Below, one piece after another: positions 1-7,437 of a DNA stretch of 64,000 nt (positions are counted from its first letter, which is position 1; each line of letters opens with the position of its first letter). This DNA is from Geothrix oryzisoli (GTDB lineage: Bacteria; Acidobacteriota; Holophagae; Holophagales; Holophagaceae): contig NZ_JAKZLB010000004.1 of the NCBI RefSeq assembly GCF_022808865.1, positions 372,001-436,000 of the forward strand. The letters run 5' to 3'. A program made the position numbers and the translations under genes. The notes beneath the pieces were generated by a model. It was not told the origin of the DNA and ran no database searches. It saw only the letters and a program-made list of their open reading frames with translations.

Positions 1-1
1 T

Positions 2-541
2 CGCGCATTAGATGACACTGAATTAATTCGTGCGATTCATCTCCTAACTTTTGGTGTTCCAGATTGTTGGGGAAATCTTGAATTGGATATTCAACAACGA
101 CTACAAAACTACGTAAAAATGCTTCCGTCAGATACTTTTGAAGAGATCGAAGGCATCCTATCTTTCGAACCATTGCGGGCCATTGCCGAAGAACGGGTGA
201 ATCGAGCAACACGTGATGACTTCAAGAATACCTATTTCTTTGAACTCCCGGGGCAAATTGCAGATCGCTTGATTGACCTGTATCTATCCTCTCGGTCCTT
301 CGATCAGGCCAATGCGCTTGGCAAACAACTCATGATGAATGCCAGTGATTTAACCCCTGTCCATATACATCGCATCCTCGAAGGTGTTCAAAACAATAGC
401 GAAGTACGATACAGTTTTGAACTTAATCCTCTGATTACTTCGATTCGTGCTCGAAAACAAATTCCAGAATCCGAACTCGACGATCTTCTTGCCAGCAATG
501 GGCTATCAGAGTTTGTCTCTGTAGGGTCCCAGGATGCCTAA
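2..541 (+). CDS. Hypothetical protein, 5'-truncated, in an integron cassette
   Basis: The reading frame is open from the first bases of the window to a TAA at 539-541, giving about 179 visible residues; its start lies upstream. The protein is acidic and mostly helical, with no signal peptide, membrane segment or motif I recognise. Base composition is much AT-richer than the chromosome further right. The stop codon is part of the R'' box (GCCTAAC) of the attC site at 536-658, the usual arrangement of an integron cassette gene. The position therefore says captured cassette and nothing about function. An internal TTG at 83 is a poor start because coding-like sequence continues upstream of it. 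Confidence 0.6.
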   Translation, partial: RALDDTELIRAIHLLTFGVPDCWGNLELDIQQRLQNYVKMLPSDTFEEIEGILSFEPLRAIAEERVNRATRDDFKNTYFFELPGQIADRLIDLYLSSRSFDQANALGKQLMMNASDLTPVHIHRILEGVQNNSEVRYSFELNPLITSIRARKQIPESELDDLLASNGLSEFVSVGSQDA

Positions 542-658
542 CCCTCCGCTTAACTCGGACCCCGCCTGCATTGCATCCCCTCCCTCTCAAACTCCCGCTT
601 CCTCGGCTCCGCTCAGCGCCTCGGTGCAGGCGGGGCCGGTTAGCTTCATTCGTTAGGC
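536..658 (+). mobile_element. Integron attC recombination site (complete)
   Basis: The site runs from an R'' box GCCTAAC (536-542) to an R' box GTTAGGC (652-658), which are exact reverse complements. Inside them, CGGACCCCGCCTGCA pairs imperfectly with TGCAGGCGGGGCCGG (L''/L' regions), leaving a variable centre. That is the architecture of an attC site, recognised as a folded single strand by an IntI integrase. Orientation is with the flanking cassette genes, and cleavage would fall between G652 and T653. No IntI-type integrase is visible in the window. Confidence 0.85.
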
Positions 659-685
659 AGCTTCATCAACCAAACAGGAGTAGTC

Positions 686-1018
686 ATGGCGCGATTGACC
701 AGATTTCTTCTTGTTGTTGTTCTCGCCGCTTTCACGGCCACCCAAGCTCACGCTTGCGATAAGGCTGCTGCGAAAAAGGCCTTGGCCAAGATGCGCCCGT
801 ATATCGTCGCCAGTGTCGCAGTAGAAGACGGGTGGGTGGTAGTCACCCTTGGACAGGACTACTTCTCCTGGTCCGACCGGCAAACGGAAGGGATCGTCAC
901 CACGTATGCAAACGCTGATGCCTGCGTAACAGGCCAAGCTCGAAGTTTAGAATTCCGTTCTCCATCGGGGAAATTGGTGGCTCGTGCCGACCGGCTTCGC
1001 GGTATTCAAATGAAATAG
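686..1018 (+). CDS. Small exported hypothetical protein, integron cassette gene
   Basis: 110 aa. The ATG has a good ribosome-binding site (AGGAG, 676-680) and lies 33 bases inside the cassette boundary at 652/653. The N-terminus is a clear signal peptide (basic MARLTR, hydrophobic LLVVVLAAF, then QAHA before Cys), so the mature protein of about 86 residues is exported. It begins with a Lys/Ala-rich helix, followed by a beta-rich stretch with alternating hydrophobic residues. I do not recognise a family. The gene lies between the complete attC at 536-658 and a partial attC from 1035, so it is a cassette payload that would rely on an upstream promoter. Confidence 0.75.
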   Translation: MARLTRFLLVVVLAAFTATQAHACDKAAAKKALAKMRPYIVASVAVEDGWVVVTLGQDYFSWSDRQTEGIVTTYANADACVTGQARSLEFRSPSGKLVARADRLRGIQMK

Positions 1019-1034
1019 CATTGTGGCCCAAGTT

Positions 1035-1113
1035 GCCTAACCCTCCGCTCAACTCGGACCCCGCCTACATTGCCTTCCGCTCTTTCTCTTCGTTTCGCTT
1101 CCTCGGCTCTGCT
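1035..1113 (+). mobile_element. Truncated attC site (R'' half only)
   Basis: GCCTAACCCTCCGCTCAAC from 1035 closely matches the first half of the attC at 536-658, and the similarity resumes at the CTTCCTCGGCTC-like centre, ending near 1113. The expected second half (GGCGGGG... ending in GTTAGGC) is absent. The array was therefore cut here, and the following 70 bases to the convergent gene at 1187 contain nothing I recognise. This marks the junction between the cassette array and the next module of the island. Confidence 0.7.
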
Positions 1114-1186
1114 CAAGTCAGGCACTAATACCGTTGAGATACGGATTGCCTTTCATTTTGCGCGGGAAAAACTTTCCATACATGAA

Positions 1187-4100
1187 TCACTCATGCATAG
1201 TTTGGACTCTTTCTGCTTCTCGAAGATAGGATTCGGAAAGCTCCCGCATCGTAGCAGCGAGTCGAACATACCCGGCGAGGTCGGCTGCTCTTCCCCTCTC
1301 TTGATACCGGGCTGCGAGATCTCTTTCAGGCTTGCCCTCCGGGTCAACCCAGTGGACCCCCCGCGAATTGAATTCACCCATTCTAAATCCGGACCTAATC
1401 AGCTCCGCATCCTTTGCATCAAGAACCTTGGCGACCGCTCGATTAATCCAAAAGCCATCGAGATCCGCAGGGGCGTGAATCAACACCTCGCCAAGAGTCA
1501 GCAAAGCAGGCCTAAGACGTCCGTTCGAAGCACAGGTGTCACGAACCACCGAGATCCATTTTTCAAGGGCGGCTTCATTGAAAGTCCCGTCTGGATTCAT
1601 CCCCGGTGGGATGGCCCAGCCTCTTAATAGATGATAGGCATTGGATGCGTTTGCCTTCTCTCGGTCAGTGAGCTCTGACTGCGCTTTTTCTTGGTCCTCC
1701 GGGCGGTAGAGGATCTCTATCATTTCGATATATCTTGCTGGGTCTCTTGACAGTGATTCCCATAGGCCTCTGGGGGTAATCCCGAAGTGGTGTTCGAAGA
1801 ATGGCAAGTATGTCCATTCAATTGCAATAAGGTCGTCAATAGAGGTTTGGGGTGATTCCTGGAGGTGCTTGATCACTTCTCCAACGCTGTAGAAATCTAT
1901 AGCGAGAAGCTGATCTTCACGGGTAGCAACTTCCAACAGGGATTTCACTGCAATCTGTTCATCAAACGGCAGGCGTTCATGCACCATTCGTTTAATGCAT
2001 AGCAACGCCATGTCGGGGCGGCCATTGTCTAGCAGGCAACAAGCTGCGGAAACGAGGTCAACGTCGGGTTCGTAAGGATTTACCCTTGTTACTGCCCAGT
2101 AGAGCCGAGCATTCTCACCCATCAGTTGTTCTGCTCTCGACCAGGTATCTTGATGGAAGGGGAGAAGAGAGAATAGCGCAGGGAGCTTAGATTCATCCCA
2201 TGTTTGCAAGGTTAGGGAATCTATCCACTCCCACCTCTGACGTGAGAAGCGCCCGACAACATATCCGTTAGTGAATTTCGCAATCGGCTCGTGTTCTGCG
2301 CCTAGTAGAGCGGGGAGTAAAGCCTGATCGATTCCCGAAATTTCCGAATCTCCAACGGCAATACCGACCTTGAACGGTGCCTCACTACTTTCCGCAAGGC
2401 GTAACAAACCAGGAAGTCCTTCCGCGCCGAACAGCTTCTCTACAGTGGTTCGACGGGAATCAATCAATCTCTCCATCCGGAGAGTAAGGTCTTCATCGTC
2501 GTCGTCGAAATATTCGAAATCTCGGGAGTGGAAGAGTTCTCTAGCTAACAGCTCGACTGAATCCGGCTTGATTAGATCGCAAGTCACCTCAAGAGCTTCG
2601 AAGACTTGCGGATCTAATCGCCAACCCGTATCTGGGTACTGCCGATGCCGACGTAAAGATCTCTTTAGATTTCTCCAGCAGTCCAGACGAATCGCTTCGT
2701 CGAGCGACATGAACTCCTCCGAGTGCAGTAGCGAGTTCAGTCGATGTATCTGCGCGGGCGCAAGGCGATTGACTTCTGCGAGCAGCTCAGGCAAATACTC
2801 CCTTTGCCTCCATCCCAGATCAAGGGACATACCCGAGATGGCCTCAATCTGGGCCAAATAATCCTGATTTGACACAGATTCCTTGAAATCTGCCGGAATG
2901 AAATCTCTCCAGGCCGGCCTCCTGCTCATATCAGACACTGCATGAGCGCTAGGCAGGAAGGTCAGAAACAGTTTCCAGGCCAACGCCGGGTAATCATCGG
3001 CAAGACGACGAAGTGTCGACAACCTCAAATCCACTGAGGCTGTGGTTTGAGGTAGCCAAGGCATCAAAATGGTTTTGAGTGAGTGTTCAGGCGTATTTCC
3101 AGAGTTTCCCCCTGGGTCGATCGCATCAAGCTCGGCCAATGCATTCGATACCCTGGGGAGCAGGTTTTCATCCCACGCGAGCGTCTCTAATGCCCAAAGG
3201 AGGCCTGGCATGTATGACATCCCAAATGGAAACTGCCCATTCTGCTCAAAGAGTGTTTCGAAACATGCGTTTGGATCGGCCAGTCCAAACTCTACGGCTT
3301 CTAGAAATGCTGCTGGCGATGCCTCCGCAAGCTGTGGGAGCAGATTTGTTAACGACGCCCAGCGCCTCCAATCGTGATTTGCAAGTAGCCTTCGCACTGC
3401 TCTCTCTGCTTCTCTCTCCGGGATTCCTACCCCACAAGAAATGAGAGCTTCGGGGTGACTTCCCAACAGGGCTAAGAAATCCGCAAGCCCTTCCCTGAGA
3501 GAGCTCGAGTACTGGTTTGATTTCCCGAAGATCGAAGCAGCAAATCGCTGGTCCTTGCCTAGATCAAGCCCAGGGTTTGATTCAGACAGGACATCGATCG
3601 CCAAGTCGGTGCCCATCCGGACTTGATTTTCGAAAATGCGGTGTCCTACACCGAGCCATGCCTCAAATCTCGTGTGAAACCTCCAGATCTTATTTTTTTG
3701 CTGCAGGGGAGTGCCAGGAAGAAACAGGAATTCCCGAATCTTCTCAATCCACTCCCCATAGGGTTTTCCCAGGACACGACGCACGGCTTGTAGATCCGCC
3801 TCTGATGATTCGTCCCACGAGCCTATTGTGGTCGCGATCGCAAGTTCTGAGGCATCACCCCGTTGCGACCAGTCTGGATGCATTGATAAGCCTTGGAGGA
3901 GTCTCAGGAGGAAGGGGATGTTTCCCTTCGTTTTTTCTGCGACGTTCCTCGCTCGTTCCTCGGGGTATCCCGATGCTTTTAACGCCTCGGTAAGCTTTTG
4001 AACTGACGGCCACGGGAGAGGAGCCGTGAGGACATCGGGGACGCCACCAGGAAGGACTCCCCGGATTACTGAATGACCATTCTTCCTGGCCCGCTGAATC

Positions 4101-4990
4101 AAATTGGTCCCATCGGAGGTAGTTAGGTCGAGAGTGGGACCAACCACCAAGATCAAGGGTTCCTTGCTGCCGGTAAGGCGCACCCAGGTGTCGAGGTCGC
4201 GGACGATTACGCACCGTCCAACGGCCTCATCACGCTGGAGCTCCGGAAGCGATGCGACATAGGCTGAAACGAAATCAGGTATGTGATCTGGACTATGAGT
4301 GCTCAGAGTGACCAGACCACCACTAGTCTGGAAAGCTTCATCAAGTTTTCGACATGCCAGATCTCGCCCTGTTGTGAAGACATCTGGATTCAATGGTGGC
4401 GGTTCCCCGAATGATTTTGTTGTCAGCCACCTTTGATCCGTAGTCTCCATGCCTCCTGGCGAGATAGGAAGCACCTGTGTAGCCAGCCAATGGCTTACAC
4501 CTTCGTGAGACATCAGCCATTCATTGAGGGCTGTTCCATCGATGATCCGGATGTCTGCCCATTTCTTCTCGGCCTTCTTTTTTTTAACCCACTCCTGTTG
4601 TCCGCCGTTGAGGAAAGTAAACTTCCAGCCCTTTGAAGCAGAAATAGGGGTCACAAGTACCAGTGTCGATTCCTTACGATCAGCCTCAGGGACTGCAGCT
4701 GTGGCAGATTTGTAGTCCTCATTTGCTTTTCCTCTTGAATCTATGCCGGTGCCCAACATCCAGACTGATTTTCTCTTTGGGATGTATGGTGGCGTCGCTT
4801 CTGGCACTTCAAGCCACCCATCCACGCCGTGCTGATTGGTGCCTTGGCGCCCTTGGAACCGTTTATCAGATGGTTCCTTTGCAGTGACTGCAATCAGGCG
4901 TTGTACCAGCTCAGCTATCAGCCCTGGCGCGATAGCGGGATTTGATCGAACCCATGCATCAAGATGGGATTCATTTACGAAGACGTACAA
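1187..4990 (-). CDS. Large STAND/NLR-like protein with a PD-(D/E)XK-like N-terminus, putative defence protein
   Basis: 1267 aa, TTG start with GGGGGG about six bases upstream. Residues ~45-175 carry the pattern GVDGWLEV...YIPKRKSVWMLG...KANEDY and a following ...W.DIRIIDGTALNEWL. From memory, this resembles nuclease-like N-termini of large defence-associated STAND proteins. In those relatives the residue after SVW is usually Glu (the ExK position); here it is Met, so nuclease activity is doubtful. Residues ~195-420 look like a STAND NTPase remnant: LILVVGP suggests Walker B and NIPFLLRLL the GxP region, but I see no GxxxxGK[ST] P-loop. The rest (~420-1267) is helical repeat, a likely sensor. 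There is no partner gene. Composition is AT-rich like the cassettes and unlike the core genome. Assignment to defence is inference from architecture and island context. Confidence 0.6.
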   Translation of the reverse strand: MYVFVNESHLDAWVRSNPAIAPGLIAELVQRLIAVTAKEPSDKRFQGRQGTNQHGVDGWLEVPEATPPYIPKRKSVWMLGTGIDSRGKANEDYKSATAAVPEADRKESTLVLVTPISASKGWKFTFLNGGQQEWVKKKKAEKKWADIRIIDGTALNEWLMSHEGVSHWLATQVLPISPGGMETTDQRWLTTKSFGEPPPLNPDVFTTGRDLACRKLDEAFQTSGGLVTLSTHSPDHIPDFVSAYVASLPELQRDEAVGRCVIVRDLDTWVRLTGSKEPLILVVGPTLDLTTSDGTNLIQRARKNGHSVIRGVLPGGVPDVLTAPLPWPSVQKLTEALKASGYPEERARNVAEKTKGNIPFLLRLLQGLSMHPDWSQRGDASELAIATTIGSWDESSEADLQAVRRVLGKPYGEWIEKIREFLFLPGTPLQQKNKIWRFHTRFEAWLGVGHRIFENQVRMGTDLAIDVLSESNPGLDLGKDQRFAASIFGKSNQYSSSLREGLADFLALLGSHPEALISCGVGIPEREAERAVRRLLANHDWRRWASLTNLLPQLAEASPAAFLEAVEFGLADPNACFETLFEQNGQFPFGMSYMPGLLWALETLAWDENLLPRVSNALAELDAIDPGGNSGNTPEHSLKTILMPWLPQTTASVDLRLSTLRRLADDYPALAWKLFLTFLPSAHAVSDMSRRPAWRDFIPADFKESVSNQDYLAQIEAISGMSLDLGWRQREYLPELLAEVNRLAPAQIHRLNSLLHSEEFMSLDEAIRLDCWRNLKRSLRRHRQYPDTGWRLDPQVFEALEVTCDLIKPDSVELLARELFHSRDFEYFDDDDEDLTLRMERLIDSRRTTVEKLFGAEGLPGLLRLAESSEAPFKVGIAVGDSEISGIDQALLPALLGAEHEPIAKFTNGYVVGRFSRQRWEWIDSLTLQTWDESKLPALFSLLPFHQDTWSRAEQLMGENARLYWAVTRVNPYEPDVDLVSAACCLLDNGRPDMALLCIKRMVHERLPFDEQIAVKSLLEVATREDQLLAIDFYSVGEVIKHLQESPQTSIDDLIAIEWTYLPFFEHHFGITPRGLWESLSRDPARYIEMIEILYRPEDQEKAQSELTDREKANASNAYHLLRGWAIPPGMNPDGTFNEAALEKWISVVRDTCASNGRLRPALLTLGEVLIHAPADLDGFWINRAVAKVLDAKDAELIRSGFRMGEFNSRGVHWVDPEGKPERDLAARYQERGRAADLAGYVRLAATMRELSESYLREAERVQTMHE

Positions 4991-5149
4991 GACATTCCCC
5001 CCGTAGAGATCAAAACGCTTGTCAGCTCTTAAGGCACCGGGTTTTCGCTTTACCGAATGTACTACAATCGATCTTTCCCAATGGGATCGAAATGATTAGA
5101 TGAATTGATCATTGCGCGTTAGACAAAAGGTCAACCTTCCCCCGTTAAC
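4991..5149. other. Intergenic region between the STAND-like gene and the integrase
   Basis: 159 AT-rich bases. The upstream signals of the reverse-strand gene starting at 4990 must lie here, but I see no convincing -35/-10 pair. GTTAGAC at 5118-5124 matches an attC R' box, yet no matching R'' box or arm is visible within about 140 bases to its left, so I do not call a site. Confidence 0.4.
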
Positions 5150-6529
5150 TCAGGCGCCGGTAAATCTCAGAGGTTGAACTTTGGTTGCGCCAATACCGAG
5201 TTTGGGAGCGTGTGTCCTCACGGAATCCGCCTGGGCGTTGGGACTGAGGTGCCCGTAGTACCGCTCCACCATGCGCGTATCGCTGTGCCCGAGCTGGGCC
5301 GCGACATAGGCCAGTGGAACCCCGTGGTTCACAAGAGCGCTGGCATACGTGTGCCTGAGCTCGTGGAAGGTGAAAGGCGGAAGCCCGGCCGCCTCGCACG
5401 CCTGGTTCATGCAATAGACCTGATCGTAGGGGGCCCAACCCTTGTCTTCCACGAGGCCCTTCCGCTTGGTGCGGAGCACATTCCCTCGCGTCAGGAGGAG
5501 CTCGCAGGAATCGCGTCCCTCAACGATCTGGCTGAACCAGGCTTGTGCCTCCTCAGTGAGGAACACGTGGCGGCTCTTCCCCGATTTCGAGAACTCGATG
5601 TAGAGGCTTCCATTCCGGGCGCTGAAGTCCTGGACCCGCAGGCGTGTGAGCTCTCCGTATCGGGCACCGCTGAACAGGGCCGCTTGCACTAGGGCTCGGA
5701 AATCGGGCTCTGAGGCCTCCACAAGCTTCCGCTGCTCCGCAATGGTCAGATAACGCACCCGGGAGGAGCTCACGTTCTTGAAGGGCTTCACGAAGCGCCA
5801 TGGGGCAGGTTCGAGGACCTTGTTGCTGGCGAGGGCGTGATTGAGGGCCGCCTTCAGGATGCTGAGCACCCGGTTCGAGGTGTTCCGGCGCTTGCGCGTC
5901 TCCTCTTCCGACATGGGAGGCCTCGGCGCTTCTTCAGCCTTTGGAGCGCTGCCGTCCTCGGCTTCGTCCTCCGGATCCTCGTCCTTGGGCTTGCCTGTGG
6001 TCTTCCGGGGGGTCTCGGAGAGGGCCAGATGCCAATCCTCGATCTTCCGCCGGGTGAGCTTGGCGACAGCCACGGCACCCAGGACAGGAATGATGTGGGC
6101 GTTGGCCGTCTGCTCGGTGATGAGCAGCCCCTTCATGCCCCGGCGCTTGGCGTCGTACAGGTAATCCCTGAAGGCATCCGCCACGCTGTAGGGGCCTACA
6201 GGAACCACCTCACCTTCCGCAGCGAGGATCGCGAAACGGTTGCGGGTCTTGAACCAAAGCTCGGCCTTGTCGGTGGCCTGCTTGTAGCTGAGGACCCCAA
6301 TCCCATCCGCCACCGCGAAGTCATCCGCGGTGCCCATGCGCTCCTGGCGCTGTTTCCGGGTATCCGGGTCGTACCACCGAACCAACCAGTTCCCCGCCGA
6401 TCCGTTGGTCGGGCGTCGGTACAGCAAATAGGACCCGGCTCGGATCTGTTCGAGGTGGAGATCCCCGGGGGTGAGCTCCAACCGCTTGTTTCGGCTGTCG
6501 AGGGAAGCGCTCCGCTTCGTCCTGGCCAT
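5150..6529 (-). CDS. Phage-type site-specific tyrosine recombinase (integrase)
   Basis: 459 aa from the ATG at 6529. An upstream in-frame start at 6595 is possible but adds a poor N-terminus. Residues ~25-150 form an AP2-like arm-binding region (YLLYRRPTNGS, WLVRWYDPDTRK). A SAM-like core-binding region (~115-270) is interrupted by an acidic/Pro linker (KPKDEDPEDEAEDG). The C-terminal catalytic domain shows the full signature: Arg in GARYGELTRL (~290), HELRHTYAS (~390), the second His in LGHSD, and the nucleophile Tyr in VERYYGHLS (~422). It is longer than integron IntI proteins and is of the island/prophage type. A tRNA 3' end about 180 bases beyond its start indicates that it inserted this island at a tRNA gene. 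Confidence 0.93.
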   Translation of the reverse strand: MARTKRSASLDSRNKRLELTPGDLHLEQIRAGSYLLYRRPTNGSAGNWLVRWYDPDTRKQRQERMGTADDFAVADGIGVLSYKQATDKAELWFKTRNRFAILAAEGEVVPVGPYSVADAFRDYLYDAKRRGMKGLLITEQTANAHIIPVLGAVAVAKLTRRKIEDWHLALSETPRKTTGKPKDEDPEDEAEDGSAPKAEEAPRPPMSEEETRKRRNTSNRVLSILKAALNHALASNKVLEPAPWRFVKPFKNVSSSRVRYLTIAEQRKLVEASEPDFRALVQAALFSGARYGELTRLRVQDFSARNGSLYIEFSKSGKSRHVFLTEEAQAWFSQIVEGRDSCELLLTRGNVLRTKRKGLVEDKGWAPYDQVYCMNQACEAAGLPPFTFHELRHTYASALVNHGVPLAYVAAQLGHSDTRMVERYYGHLSPNAQADSVRTHAPKLGIGATKVQPLRFTGA

Positions 6530-6709
6530 GGTTTGCACCCCGTACCGCGTCAAAATGGCGTCAAAAACTCGGCACAGACGAGTGTGGACCTCCACAACCT
6601 AAAAATCAACAAGTCCCTTTTTTATCATATTTTTATGGAGTTCGTCGAAATCCGGACAGGTCCGCCAAAGTCCACGTAAGTGTTGAAAATCGCGTTTCTC
6701 AAAATTGAC

Positions 6710-6749
6710 ACGGTAGGGGTCGGCGGTTCGAGACCGCCCGCGCCAACCA
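6710..6749 (+). other. 3' end of a tRNA gene (attachment-site remnant)
   Basis: Bases 6722-6738 form a T-arm: stem GGCGG, loop TTCGAGA, stem CCGCC. They are followed by a seven-base acceptor strand CGCGCCA, discriminator A and encoded CCA (6747-6749). A complete gene would need TGGCGCG about 70 bases upstream; it is not there, and no D-arm is visible. This is therefore only the 3' portion, the part usually kept in the att core when a tyrosine recombinase uses a tRNA. The isoacceptor cannot be told from this half. Confidence 0.65.
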
Positions 6750-6752
6750 CTG

Positions 6753-6776
6753 AAGGCCGCTGACAAGCGGCCTTTT
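6753..6776 (+). terminator. Hairpin terminator after the tRNA remnant
   Basis: AAGGCCGC (6753-6760) pairs with GCGGCCTT (6767-6774) across the loop TGACAA and runs into a short T stretch. Its position directly after CCA is that of a tRNA transcription terminator, which supports this being the original chromosomal side of the tRNA locus. Confidence 0.7.
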
Positions 6777-6786
6777 CTGTATCTCC

Positions 6787-6899
6787 AATCGGGCGGTCTC
6801 GGGCCGCCGAGAAAGTCCGGCGGGCAGGTAGGGCCCGTGCCCAGCCGGACGCATGGTTCGAGACCGCCCTGATTAGTGAAGGCCATGGCCAGTGGCCTT
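6787..6899. repeat. Second copy of the T-arm sequence in a nested inverted repeat
   Basis: GGTTCGAGACCGCCC occurs at 6725-6739 inside the tRNA remnant and again at 6855-6869. The second copy is the right arm of an inverted repeat (6787-6801 with 6859-6874). That encloses a stem GTCCGGC/GCCGGAC (6815-6821, 6844-6850) and is followed by a weaker AAGGCCA/TGGCCTT hairpin (6879-6899). It is not a tRNA: the stems do not form a cloverleaf. It could be a decayed earlier att site or a recombinase-binding array. Confidence 0.5.
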
Positions 6900-6934
6900 G
6901 ATGGTTCTCTCCAACCCGCCGATCCCCTAAGCGA

Positions 6935-7159
6935 TCAGGCCCGGCTCATGGCCTGGCCGTGCTTCGCGATGACCTTGTCGGCGGCCGCCTGGATCTGGCC
7001 CCGGGACTCTGCGTCGTGGAGGCCGGTGGCCAAGTCCCGGAGCGCCAGCGCAATGAGGATCTGGGTGGTGGGGCGCTTCCCCCACTCGGGATCCTCCCAG
7101 TGGCCATGGAACCAGTCCGTCAGGCGAAGCAGGAAATCCAGGGCAGCTTTGGACAACAT
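6935..7159 (-). CDS. Small conserved-looking hypothetical protein
   Basis: 74 aa, starting at an ATG preceded by a strong AGGAGG six bases upstream. The sequence is helical and amphipathic with a tryptophan-rich turn (WFHGHWEDPEWG) and no Cys, signal peptide or membrane segment. I recognise no family. It has the GC-rich composition of the chromosome, so it belongs to the host side of the island junction. It is transcribed in the same direction as the Omp85 gene but 278 bases beyond its stop. Confidence 0.6.
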   Translation of the reverse strand: MLSKAALDFLLRLTDWFHGHWEDPEWGKRPTTQILIALALRDLATGLHDAESRGQIQAAADKVIAKHGQAMSRA

Positions 7160-7437
7160 GGGGTCCTCCTGAAACCGGGTTGCCGGTGGAACGCCGCCAT
7201 GGCCGCAACCCGTTCGCGACAGCGGCGATCAAGAAGCCGGGTCACCCAAACCCATGCGCATGGCCCTGGATGGACCCGGAACGAAGGCCGTCAATATGGG
7301 TCCCTGCTCGGACCCAGGCAGAAAAAACAGGCGAACGGTCGATTCCGGGCTCCCAGCGGTAGACGCTCGCCCTTCCTGGGCGGGCCCCCCTGGGAGGCCA
7401 CCGATCCCGGCTCAGGCAGCGGGAGGTTCGACGTCGC
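7160..7437. other. Non-coding gap between the small ORF and the Omp85 gene
   Basis: No convincing gene on either strand. It contains a perfect GGGTCC/GGACCC hairpin (7298-7315) but no T-run in the right place for a terminator of the reverse-strand Omp85 gene. Confidence 0.4.

Noticed and set aside
5118-5124. GTTAGAC as another attC R' box
   Set aside because: No R'' partner or complementary arm within ~140 bases upstream.
6674-6749. Complete tRNA or tmRNA gene at this site
   Set aside because: The acceptor 5' strand TGGCGCG and a D-arm are missing, and the acceptor stem does not match tmRNA. Only the 3' part is present.
6599-6886. Reverse-strand 95-codon frame over the tRNA remnant
   Set aside because: Its translation contains the RGRSRTADP-type string that arises from antisense tRNA sequence. 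It has no ribosome-binding site.
7298-7315. Terminator of the Omp85 gene
   Set aside because: The T-run lies on the wrong side of the hairpin for reverse-strand transcription.
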